Below are positions 14,621-22,740 of a stretch of DNA of 24,916 bases, piece after piece; the first letter of the stretch is position 1, and the number at the start of each line of letters is the position of its first letter. A program made the position numbers and the translations under genes. Source of the stretch: CAZXCQ01 sp964639275 (GTDB taxonomy: Bacteria > Desulfobacterota > DSM-4660 > Desulfatiglandales > Desulfatiglandaceae); assembly GCA_964639275.1 (NCBI GenBank), contig CAZXCQ010000061.1:1-24916 (forward strand), written 5' to 3'. The notes under the pieces are model-generated. The model was not told the origin of the DNA. It made no database searches and was given only the letters and a program-made list of their open reading frames with translations.

Positions 14621-16579
14621 ATGACTTCCATGACACCCCATCGAATCATATTCTGGCAGATCGAGGGCGTTTGGGTCTTTTATGTGTTGGCAGCTTTCAC
14701 CACGGGTCTTTTTCTGACAGGAATAGCCGCCCACATCTGGGTATGGAAAAAGAACGCGGGATCTCTGGAATTTCCTTTTTCAAAAAACCCATTCAAAAAG
14801 GTGATCCTGGATATCTTCCTGGGACGACGCGTGCTTCGGGGCAATATAGCCGCAGGTTTGATGCACCTTTTCCTTTTCTGGGGGTTTTTGTCCCTTTTCA
14901 TCGGCACCGCCCTACTGGCTGTACACGACTATACCTTTTCGTTCTTAACGGGAACGACTTACCTAGTCTATTCCTTTGTCATGGAGGTGGGAGGCCTCAT
15001 GCTCCTGACAGGACTCCTCTGGGCACTCATTCGTCGATACATCCAGCGCGTTCCTCGGCTCGAAAGGCGTTTGGAAGATGCCCTGGTGCCCGCTTGGTTG
15101 CTGCTGGTCGGCCTTTCAGGTTTCTTAGTAGAAGGTGTTCGACTGGCCTCCCAGCAGCCCCAATGGGGTGAGTGGTCCTTTATGGGGGGGTGGATAGGTT
15201 CGCTGTTCTCACAAGCTGGGGCAAAAGACCTTTATCCCTATCTCTGGTGGGGGCATGGGCTCCTGAGCCTGTGCTTTATTGCAGCGATTCCCTTTACCAA
15301 GCTTTTTCATATCCTGGGGGCGCCTGCGGGGATCTATTACCAGGGGCTGAACAAACCGGTCATTCCGGATGTCATGGATGGGGCAGGAAAATTTGAACTG
15401 GGTGATACAGTCTTTTTTGATGCCTGCATGCGGTGTGGGCGGTGCGTGGATGCCTGTCCCTCTCCAGGGGCCGGTGAACCCTTTGCCCCTCGGGATTTTA
15501 TTCAGGGGATACGCCATGCCCTGTGGAAAATCCATTTCCCCTGGGGAGACATCAGGTTTCTGAGCAGGGGTGAAGAAAACGAAGTGGATGAAAAGATATG
15601 GTACTGCACCACCTGCCGGGCCTGCCTGGAGGTTTGTCCCGTCTACGGCGCCACCTTCGAGGCCGTACTGAAAAAAAGGGTTTTGGCCGTTGAGGATGGA
15701 ATCCAGGTGCCCACGCTTCTGAACCAGACCCTTGAGAGGATTTTTAACTACGACAATCCGTGGGAGTCATCCAGGCGAAATCGAGGGGCCTGGGCCGAGG
15801 GGCTGGATCTGATCGATCTCACAAAGAGGGTCGCGGAAGCGGATCTCTGCTACTTCGTGGGTTGTACCACCTCCTTTGATGACACGGCCCAGGGAATCGC
15901 TCGGTCCTTTTCAAAGATCCTTCAGACGGCCGGGGTGGATTTCGGCATCCTCGGCAGAAAAGAACCCTGTTGCGGGGACATTTCCAGACGAGTGGGTGAA
16001 TTGGGCCTATTTGTGGAGCAGACGGAGAAGTGTCTCGATCTCTTTGACAAATACGAGATTACCGAAGTGGTGACCTCCTCGCCCCATTGCTTCCATGCCT
16101 TTCGAAATGAATATCCTGAAGCACCTTTTAACGCGCGCCATTATACCCTGGTTTTACAGGAACTGATCGCCGATGGGAAGCTACGGTTCAAGGCCCGATT
16201 CAAGGAAGACGCGGAAGTGAAGGTCACCTACCATGATCCCTGCTACCTGGGCCGGTACAATCAAATCTTTGATGAGCCAAGGGACATTATTGGTTCGATC
16301 CCCGGGCTCAACCTGGTGGAGATGAGACACCATGGGGCCGACAGCCTCTGCTGCGGTGGAGGGGGAGGAAGGATGTGGCAGGATCTGGACGGCGAGGTCA
16401 AGATGAGCGAGGTTCGGATCAGGGAGGCCGAGACAACCGGTGCACGGATCCTCGTCACCGCATGTCCTTTGTGCCGCATCACGCTGGAGGATGCCCGCAA
16501 GTCTCTGGGTCTGAAAGAGACCCTTCAGGTCATGGATCTAAATGAGCTGGTTTTACAGGCATTGGAACAAGTGGATTAG
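14621..16579 (+). CDS. Membrane Fe-S oxidoreductase, probable ETF:(mena)quinone oxidoreductase (HdrD/DUF224-like, NarI-like anchor)
   Basis: The 652-residue protein starts with a NarI-like membrane domain of about five hydrophobic helices (residues about 15-240; segments such as VFYVLAAFTTGLFLTGIAAH and LMHLFLFWGFLSLFIGTALL). Two 4Fe-4S motifs follow: CMRCGRCVDACP from Cys269 and CTTCRACLEVCP about 60 residues later. Two cysteine-rich CCG domains of heterodisulfide-reductase type come last (CYFVGC, EPCCGD; then HDPCYLG, LCCGGGGG, CPLC). Next to etfA/etfB this architecture is known from Geobacter and syntrophs as the ETF-to-menaquinone link. Two in-frame ATGs (14621, 14630) lie after TTAAGGTGAG; either is possible. 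Confidence 0.88.
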   Translation: MTSMTPHRIIFWQIEGVWVFYVLAAFTTGLFLTGIAAHIWVWKKNAGSLEFPFSKNPFKKVILDIFLGRRVLRGNIAAGLMHLFLFWGFLSLFIGTALLAVHDYTFSFLTGTTYLVYSFVMEVGGLMLLTGLLWALIRRYIQRVPRLERRLEDALVPAWLLLVGLSGFLVEGVRLASQQPQWGEWSFMGGWIGSLFSQAGAKDLYPYLWWGHGLLSLCFIAAIPFTKLFHILGAPAGIYYQGLNKPVIPDVMDGAGKFELGDTVFFDACMRCGRCVDACPSPGAGEPFAPRDFIQGIRHALWKIHFPWGDIRFLSRGEENEVDEKIWYCTTCRACLEVCPVYGATFEAVLKKRVLAVEDGIQVPTLLNQTLERIFNYDNPWESSRRNRGAWAEGLDLIDLTKRVAEADLCYFVGCTTSFDDTAQGIARSFSKILQTAGVDFGILGRKEPCCGDISRRVGELGLFVEQTEKCLDLFDKYEITEVVTSSPHCFHAFRNEYPEAPFNARHYTLVLQELIADGKLRFKARFKEDAEVKVTYHDPCYLGRYNQIFDEPRDIIGSIPGLNLVEMRHHGADSLCCGGGGGRMWQDLDGEVKMSEVRIREAETTGARILVTACPLCRITLEDARKSLGLKETLQVMDLNELVLQALEQVD

Positions 16580-16609
16580 AAACGGGGAACGAGAACGCTA
16601 TCGTTTTCC

Positions 16610-16642
16610 AATCTAAAATCCAAAATCTAAAATCCAAAATCC
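16610..16642. repeat. 14-bp tandem repeat between the Fe-S gene and etfA
   Basis: The unit AATCTAAAATCCAA occurs twice in perfect tandem (16610-16623, 16624-16637), followed by AATCC. It lies in the 81-base gap, just before the etfA ribosome site. It may be a slippage-prone spacer with no further function. Confidence 0.75.
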
Positions 16643-16660
16643 TATAATAGGAGGATCCGG

Positions 16661-17650
16661 ATGAGTGATGTGATGATACTGGGAGAGGTGAAAGAGGGAT
16701 CATTGGATATGAAGACCCTTGAATTGCTGGGGATCGGCAAAAAGCTTGCCGACAATGTCGGTGTGGGCCTTTCCGTCGTGGTCATGGGGGACGAGATTTC
16801 CGCGTCAGCCGAACAGGCTGCCTCCTACGGTCCGGACAGGGTATATAAACTGGAACACCCTTTATTAAAGGGATTCAAGCCCGATCTTTGGATTGCATCG
16901 TTGGAGCAGGCGTGCAAGCAGATCAATCCGAAGATCTTCCTCATGAACCATGGTCCCATATGTATGGAGCTGGGCCCGAGATTGGCCTTTCGCTTGAACA
17001 CCCGGCTTACCACAGATTGCATTGATCTTTCGATTGATCCTGAAGACGGACTTCTGCTGCGGACAAAACCGGTCTCGGGCGGCAATGCGATTTCCGTTTT
17101 CAAGTGCCCGGGCGAGCCGCAACTGGTGACAGTGAGGTCAAAAGTCTTTGAACCTGCCGAATCGGTTAACGGGAAAGGGGAGATCGTGGATATGGTTCCG
17201 GAAATCGATGAATCCATGATCAAGGTGGAGTCCATTGAGGTCGTTAAAGAGGATGTGGTTGCCCTGGACAAAGCGGACGTTGTGGTTGCCGGCGGCGCGG
17301 GGCTGGGCGATGAGAGTGGTTTTGCGATCCTTCAGGAGCTTGCAGAGGAACTGGGCAAATCCTTTGCAAGTGTGATGATCGGATGCAGCAGAGTGGCCGT
17401 GGATAAGGGGTGGATCTCTTCCGATCATCAGGTGGGTCTGACCGGCACCATGATCTCCCCGGATATCTATGTGGCAGTGGGAATATCCGGTGCGATTCAG
17501 CATCTTGTGGGCATGATCCAATCCAAAAAAATCATCGCCATCAACACGGATCCGGGCTGTAACATGTTCAAGGTTGCCGATTACGGTGTTGTTGAAGATT
17601 ATGAAAAGGTTATACCTGCCCTTGTGGAGAGATTGGAGGAACTGTCATGA
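16661..17650 (+). CDS. etfA: Electron transfer flavoprotein alpha subunit
   Basis: The 329-residue EtfA has an N-terminal domain that packs on the beta subunit and a C-terminal FAD-binding domain: VVAGGAGLGDESGFAILQEL, SRVAVDKGW, HQVGLTGTMISPDIYVAVGI, SGAIQHLVGM and INTDPGCNMFKVADYGVV, the family signature for FAD contact. It carries electrons from flavin dehydrogenases to a membrane oxidoreductase. The ribosome site TAGGAGG precedes the ATG. Its last four bases overlap the etfB start (ATGA), indicating coupled translation. Flanking the Fe-S quinone reductase and an FAD oxidoreductase, it is likely dedicated to that oxidoreductase. Confidence 0.95.
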   Translation: MSDVMILGEVKEGSLDMKTLELLGIGKKLADNVGVGLSVVVMGDEISASAEQAASYGPDRVYKLEHPLLKGFKPDLWIASLEQACKQINPKIFLMNHGPICMELGPRLAFRLNTRLTTDCIDLSIDPEDGLLLRTKPVSGGNAISVFKCPGEPQLVTVRSKVFEPAESVNGKGEIVDMVPEIDESMIKVESIEVVKEDVVALDKADVVVAGGAGLGDESGFAILQELAEELGKSFASVMIGCSRVAVDKGWISSDHQVGLTGTMISPDIYVAVGISGAIQHLVGMIQSKKIIAINTDPGCNMFKVADYGVVEDYEKVIPALVERLEELS

Positions 17651-18438
17651 AAGAATTATCCATCATAGTCTGCGCCAAACAGATCCCCGACCCCGAGGCG
17701 CCTTTGTCGGATGTCAGTGTGGATGCTAAAAAACAGGAGGTTATCGTTGATGCACCGCTGGTCATCAACCCCTTCGACGAAAATGCCCTGGAGGTCGCCC
17801 TCTTGCTGAAGGAAGAGGTCGGCGGGAATATCACTGTCCTGAGCCTGGGGCAGAAGGTCTCGGACACGGTATTGAGAAAGTGTCTGGCAGCCGGTGCTGA
17901 TGAATTGATCCTTCTGCAGGATGAGGCCTTTAAAAAGCTTGACAGCCATTCCATAGCCGGTGCCCTGGCGGACGCCATAAGGAAGATAGGCGAATATGAT
18001 CTGGTCTTGACCGGGCGGCAGGCCGGTGACTGGGACTCCGGTCAGGTCGGCCTGATGCTGGGCGAAATGTTGGGGCTTCCATGCATCAGCCTGGCCCGTG
18101 AGATCAAAATAGAAGAAGGGAACGTGCTTGTTAAAAAGAACATTGCCGGAGGGTATGAACAGGTAAGGACCAAGATCCCGGCGCTGATAACGGTGAGCAA
18201 TGAGGTTGGCGAATTACGTTATATCTCGAGGACAAAGATGATGAAAATGCTCAGGGCAAGGGCTTCTATCCCTTCATGGAGCAGCGAGGATTTTATCGGT
18301 GACAAAGAAGAACTGCAGAAAATGAGGATCGTCGAACTTTCGTCGCCACCGGATATGAGAAGGGATTGCGAATTTATAGAAGGCACACCTGAAGAAAAGG
18401 CCGATAAACTGGCGGCTGTTTTCAAGTCGCTTATGTAA
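17647..18438 (+). CDS. etfB: Electron transfer flavoprotein beta subunit
   Basis: The 263-residue EtfB shows IIVCAKQIPDPEAP at the N-terminus, INPFDENALEVALLLKEE, LTGRQAGDWDSGQVGLMLGE and IPALITVSNEVGELRYIS, conserved family blocks. It starts inside the end of etfA with a GGAGGAACTGTC site, so the pair should be made in equal amounts. The alpha-before-beta order is reversed relative to the common beta-alpha order. A 64-base gap with AGGAGG separates it from the FAD oxidoreductase, presumably in the same operon. No FixC/FixX partners are visible, so flavin-based bifurcation is not supported. Confidence 0.95.
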   Translation: MKELSIIVCAKQIPDPEAPLSDVSVDAKKQEVIVDAPLVINPFDENALEVALLLKEEVGGNITVLSLGQKVSDTVLRKCLAAGADELILLQDEAFKKLDSHSIAGALADAIRKIGEYDLVLTGRQAGDWDSGQVGLMLGEMLGLPCISLAREIKIEEGNVLVKKNIAGGYEQVRTKIPALITVSNEVGELRYISRTKMMKMLRARASIPSWSSEDFIGDKEELQKMRIVELSSPPDMRRDCEFIEGTPEEKADKLAAVFKSLM

Positions 18439-18502
18439 TCTTTCAAATGGTTATGAAAGTCCTATTTCGTTCATTTTTATAAAGACACAGGAGGCAAATA
18501 CA

Positions 18503-20146
18503 ATGGCAGACAAGTCTTACGATGCAGTGGTTATCGGTGGAGGGCATCATGCTACGATTATAGCCCCTTATCTCGCCAAGGCCGGCTTGACAGTGGGGAT
18601 TTTTGAACGTTTGGATCATCTGGGCGGCGGCGCCGTATCTCATGAGGACTCACCGGCGCCGGGGTTTCGAAGCAATTTTTGCGCCCATTTTACACGCTTT
18701 TACAGTCATCCTGCCTACAAGGATTTCAATCTCCGCGACGAGGGGTTGGAGTATGTCTTTCCTGAAACCAATGAGGCCAGTATCTTTGATGATGGGTCAT
18801 CCTATGTCTCCTATGCCGGTTATCCGGTCGTGGACCCCCAGACAGGGAAGACGGAGTTCAGCGAAAAGAACGTAAAAAAGACCTATGAGCAGATCCTGCA
18901 ATTTTCCAAAGCCGATGCGGAGGCCTATCTTGACTGGACGGAAAGATACACAGAGATCATCCGACCGGCATTTCACAGGTATCGCTACTCCGTTCCGCCC
19001 CCCTACGGCGTGCCCGATCCATTGGAGGAGTTGATGACCAATCCCAAGAGCGGGATCGATCCTTCCATGCAGTTCATGACCGCCAAGGAGATCGCTCACT
19101 ATTTCTTTGAAAGCGAGGAGCTCAGGATTGTCACGCTTCGAGGATTTCTCACCTCCTGCGGCATCTACCCGGATGATGTGCCAGGTCTCATGTACACCTT
19201 TGCGACCATTCACCTGGTGCTCGGATGGGAGACGGCATCCATTGCCAAGGGGGCCACACAGGCCATCACGGATTCCCTTGTCTCGGCCGGCAAAAAACTG
19301 GGTGTTGAATACTTTGTCAATTCAGAAGTGGATAAGGTAATCATTGAAAATGGTGAGGCAAAAGGCGTCAAGTTACTGGACGGGACCGAGATCGAGGCCA
19401 AACAGCTCGTGGTATCGGATAATGCCACCCCCCAGCTCTTCCTCCGCATGATCGGAGAGGAGCACCTCAGCACCCAAATGAAGCGAAAGGTGGACACCTA
19501 TTTCTTTGATCGCGCGCAACTATTCTGGGGACCTGTAGGCCTGCACGAGCTTCCCGACTATAAGGCAGCCAAGGACAACCCGGATGTCAATGGCGTTCCG
19601 CGGACTTACGTGGTGCCCAAGGATCTGGCGTTTCTGGAAGACAAGTATATGCACGAGATCTTCCTCTTCGGGATGCCCTCCAAATTTTTCCTCCTGACGG
19701 CCCCCGACAGCATATGGGATAAGACCCGCGTGCCCGAAGGAAAACACTGCGTGTTAATAGAGGAATTTACCTGCCCGGCCCGCATCTTCTCCAGAAAGGA
19801 GTGGCGCCAGTTGCACGATGAATTCTACGAGGCCATGATCGAACATTGGCAGAAATATGCCCCCAATATGACCAAAGACAATTACATTGGAGAGCGCATT
19901 GCGACACCTATTGATATACAGGATACCCACCTGGACATGAGAGAAGGGGGCTGGTCCGAGGGCAACTGCGGCGGCTCCCAGAGCGGACGTTTCAGAGGAT
20001 TGCCTGGAGGGTATCGGACCTTTATCAAGGGGCTCTACATGTGCTCCTCCGGGATAACGGGCGGACCGGCTATCGGACGCGGCTCGAGTTATAACTGTTA
20101 CCAGGTCATAGCCGAAGACTTTGGCTTGCCGTCCCCTCAGCACTAA
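18503..20146 (+). CDS. FAD-dependent oxidoreductase, phytoene-desaturase-like, copy 2
   Basis: The 547-residue flavoprotein is a paralogue of 2039-3673. Its N-terminal FAD motif is AVVIGGGHHATIIAPYL (residues 8-24), followed by VGIFERLDHLGGGAVSHE; the C-terminal cofactor motif is in YMCSSGITGGPAIGRGSSYN. Many other blocks are shared with copy 1 (FTRFYSHPAYKDFNLR; LVLGWETASIAKG). Family members usually dehydrogenate C-C bonds. Because it follows the membrane Fe-S gene, etfA and etfB directly, it is the likely electron donor to that ETF, so the net effect would be substrate oxidation linked to the quinone pool. The ribosome site is AGGAGG. No carotenoid genes accompany it. Substrate unknown. 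Confidence 0.87.
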   Translation: MADKSYDAVVIGGGHHATIIAPYLAKAGLTVGIFERLDHLGGGAVSHEDSPAPGFRSNFCAHFTRFYSHPAYKDFNLRDEGLEYVFPETNEASIFDDGSSYVSYAGYPVVDPQTGKTEFSEKNVKKTYEQILQFSKADAEAYLDWTERYTEIIRPAFHRYRYSVPPPYGVPDPLEELMTNPKSGIDPSMQFMTAKEIAHYFFESEELRIVTLRGFLTSCGIYPDDVPGLMYTFATIHLVLGWETASIAKGATQAITDSLVSAGKKLGVEYFVNSEVDKVIIENGEAKGVKLLDGTEIEAKQLVVSDNATPQLFLRMIGEEHLSTQMKRKVDTYFFDRAQLFWGPVGLHELPDYKAAKDNPDVNGVPRTYVVPKDLAFLEDKYMHEIFLFGMPSKFFLLTAPDSIWDKTRVPEGKHCVLIEEFTCPARIFSRKEWRQLHDEFYEAMIEHWQKYAPNMTKDNYIGERIATPIDIQDTHLDMREGGWSEGNCGGSQSGRFRGLPGGYRTFIKGLYMCSSGITGGPAIGRGSSYNCYQVIAEDFGLPSPQH

Positions 20147-20285
20147 TCAGGCTGGCTTAACCCACTGCGCCCCATGAAAACTTCGAACCATTCAACCCTG
20201 TCCTTTCCCGCAAAGCGGAATCTAAGGAAGTGCGGGGTCCTCTGGGGTAGTTTTTATTGTCCATCTTAAAAGGAATAATCCGAGA

Positions 20286-22169
20286 ATGACTTTCGCCGGC
20301 CAACTACTCAGAATTAACTTGAGCAACGCTGAATATCGTGTTGAGAAAATTCCAGATGAGCACTACAGGAAGTTTATCTCTGCGCGAGGACTAAGCGCCA
20401 AATACCTTTATGAAGAACTAAAGCCAAACATAGGCCCCCTCGGACCCGAAAATAAGCTCATCCTCTCAATCGGCCTCCTGGGAGGCACCGGGCTTCAGGG
20501 CTTTTCCAAATGGGCCGTAGCATCCAAGAGCCCACTTACTGGAACCATCTTCCGCTCTATCACAGGGGGAAATTTCGGCCCCTGGATGAAATATGCGGGA
20601 TATGATCTCATCATCATAGAGGGGATGGCTAAGAATCCCACTTACCTCTATATAGACAGCGAAGGGGTCCATTTCTCGGGAGCAGAGGAAATTATTGGCC
20701 TCGATCCCCGTCAGGTCCAGCAAAGATTGAAACAGAAATACGGCCCTCGTACAGAATCGGCCTGCATAGGCCTGGCCGGGGAAAAGGGCGTCAGGTATGC
20801 GGTCATCACTTCAGGCGAACGGACGGCCTCACGGGGTGGAATGGGAACGGTGATGGGATCCAAGAACTTAAAGGCCATAGCCATCAACACCCCTGTTAAA
20901 AAGCCGACTCCTTCTGATAAAACCAATTTCAGGGCCCTCTTAAAAAAGCAGATAGGCATCTTAAAAGGGCACACCCGCAGAAAAAACATGACCACTCTGG
21001 GAACACCCTATATTACGACGATTGTAAACGCATTGGGCATCTTACCCGTAAGGAATTTTCAAGAGGGAAGCATCCAGGCCGTTGACCAAATCTCGGGTGA
21101 TGAGTTCTATGAGCTAAAAAAAGCCAAGGCCGGTTGCCACGTCTGCATGACCCGGTGTGGTGGAATGCGCCAGGTCACCAGAGGTCCTCTAGAGGGCTCC
21201 CAAATCGATGGTCCAGAGTATGAGACCATCTTTGCCTTTGGCCCGCTATTAGACATCACAGATAAGCAATTTGTTATCGATGCCAATGCCCTCTGTGACT
21301 ACTACGGAATAGATACCATCAGTGCAGGGGTTTGTATAGCCTATGCCTGTGAGTTGTTTGAGAAGGGGATCATTTCAACATCTGATACGGATGGCCTTGA
21401 CCTTAACTGGGGAAACAGGCAGGCCATTTTTTCTCTGCTGGAAAAGATTGGAAAGCGGGAAGGCCTGGGGGAGCTTCTGGGAGAGGGAGTTAAATGCGCG
21501 GCTGAGAGGATAGGGGGAGAGGCTGCTTACTATGCCATACACATCAAAGGTCTTGAACTTCCCGGTTATGACCCGAGGGGCGTGAAAGGATATGCATTGA
21601 GCATGGCCGCCTCAAATATCGGCGGGAGCCATATGTATGGACGTCCCAGAGACGAATTAGCGGGCTTGGTGGATCCATTCATAGAGAAAGACAAAGGCTC
21701 CTCTATTGCGCAGGTGCAAAAGGAACAGGCCCTGGAGGATTCACTCATCGCCTGTACATTTGGGAATTCCGGATTGGATCTCCCTATGTATGCAGAATTA
21801 CTTTTTGCCGCAACAGGCATGGAGGCGTTTATGGACCCTGAGAGCCTGCTGCAAATTGGAGAAAGAATCATTTGCCTGGAGAGGTGTTTCAATATAAGGG
21901 AAGGATTCGGGCGAAAAGATGATTCTCTGCCAAGGAGAATGGTTTCTGAAGCATTAATGAATGGGGGGCCCTCTTCCGGTCAGATGGTCAAAAATCTGGG
22001 TGGTTTGCTGGATGAGTACTATGAAGCACTTGGCTATGGGAAAGATGGGGTTCCGACGATCGAAAAGCTGAAGGAACTGGGCATCGGCGGTGGGGATCTG
22101 CAAGGTAGACCGGAGACGGATCTACTCCCACCGTTTTCATCCCTATACCCTGGAACACCTTCCCATTGA
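20286..22169 (+). CDS. Aldehyde:ferredoxin oxidoreductase family protein (W/Mo-bis-pterin)
   Basis: The 627-residue AOR-family enzyme oxidises aldehydes or related substrates using a tungsten or molybdenum bis-pterin cofactor and one 4Fe-4S cluster. N-terminal blocks (LLRINLSNAEYRVEKIP, SARGLSAKYLYEEL, GGNFGPWMKYAGYDLIIIEG) match family domain 1. Cluster ligands are visible as Cys284, Cys287 and Cys291 (CHVCMTRC) and Cys490 (EDSLIACTF). The natural C-terminus would be near GVPTIEKLKELGIGG; the last roughly 25 residues (GDLQGRPETD and on) are read from the adjoining reductive-dehalogenase relic in the wrong frame, so the 3' end was probably replaced by a deletion. Start: ATG after AAAAGGA, somewhat far. 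No ferredoxin gene is adjacent. Confidence 0.88.
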   Translation: MTFAGQLLRINLSNAEYRVEKIPDEHYRKFISARGLSAKYLYEELKPNIGPLGPENKLILSIGLLGGTGLQGFSKWAVASKSPLTGTIFRSITGGNFGPWMKYAGYDLIIIEGMAKNPTYLYIDSEGVHFSGAEEIIGLDPRQVQQRLKQKYGPRTESACIGLAGEKGVRYAVITSGERTASRGGMGTVMGSKNLKAIAINTPVKKPTPSDKTNFRALLKKQIGILKGHTRRKNMTTLGTPYITTIVNALGILPVRNFQEGSIQAVDQISGDEFYELKKAKAGCHVCMTRCGGMRQVTRGPLEGSQIDGPEYETIFAFGPLLDITDKQFVIDANALCDYYGIDTISAGVCIAYACELFEKGIISTSDTDGLDLNWGNRQAIFSLLEKIGKREGLGELLGEGVKCAAERIGGEAAYYAIHIKGLELPGYDPRGVKGYALSMAASNIGGSHMYGRPRDELAGLVDPFIEKDKGSSIAQVQKEQALEDSLIACTFGNSGLDLPMYAELLFAATGMEAFMDPESLLQIGERIICLERCFNIREGFGRKDDSLPRRMVSEALMNGGPSSGQMVKNLGGLLDEYYEALGYGKDGVPTIEKLKELGIGGGDLQGRPETDLLPPFSSLYPGTPSH

Positions 22170-22738
22170 TATTCCCGAAGGATTGGAATACGCTATTGTC
22201 ATGGTCCACGAGATGAGCTATACACTCATGCGAACGGCGTCTGCTTTTGGTGAAAATGCTGCCACAGGCAGAGGCTTCTCCATGATGGCCTGTGTGGCCT
22301 CTTCCGTGGCCCATTTCATCCGGGACCCGGGGGCTACAGGGCCATCCCCGGCGGCAATGATACGGCCTTGAACATTCCCCTGGCCACTCGGTGAACTGGG
22401 CCGCCACGGCCTCTGGTTGGCCCAAGGTTCGGCCCCCGGGTTAGAATTAGCAGGGTATTTACGGATCTCCCCCTGGTCCCGGACAAACCCATATCCAATA
22501 ACCACGGCATTTACAAATGGTATATCAACCCTGAAAAATGCTTCCACTTCTGGGTAAAAAATAGCGGGGACTGCGCAAACTGCATCAGGGTGTGCGTGTC
22601 CAACAAACCGGATACCACTTTTGACAGCTTTGTCAGGTGGCACGTAAGAAACCTTCCCCAGTTCGACTGGTTCTATCTAGAGATGGACGAGATTTGTGGC
22701 TATGGTAAAAGGATCAGAATGGGGGATGTGTGGAAATA
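22120..22738 (+). pseudogene. Reductive dehalogenase (RdhA), C-terminal relic
   Basis: The blocks are HPYTLEHLPIDIPEGLEYAI, VMVHEMSYTLMRTASAFGE, then after a shift near 22325 GYRAIPGGNDTALNIPLATR, a TGA, and after another shift GPRVRISRVFTDLPLVPDKP. These match the corrinoid-binding part of RdhA proteins. The sequence then jumps to YINPEKCFHFWVKNSGDCAN, CIRVCVSNKP and the end ICGYGKRIRMGDVWK. The first ferredoxin motif, expected between DKP and the second cluster, is missing (internal deletion), and the N-terminal half with the Tat signal is also gone. Frameshifts, a stop and two deletions make it non-functional. It overlaps the AOR tail and ends just before the molybdopterin gene. Confidence 0.85.
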
Positions 22739-22740
22739 GG

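Noticed and set aside
14621..16579. Methanogen-type heterodisulfide reductase HdrDE
   Set aside because: The CCG domains are similar, but the NarI-like anchor is fused and the gene sits with etfA/etfB, fitting the bacterial ETF:quinone type.
18439..18502. Hairpin CTTTCA/TGAAAG after etfB as a terminator
   Set aside because: The stem is only six pairs, AT-rich and without a T-run; the next gene probably belongs to the same operon.
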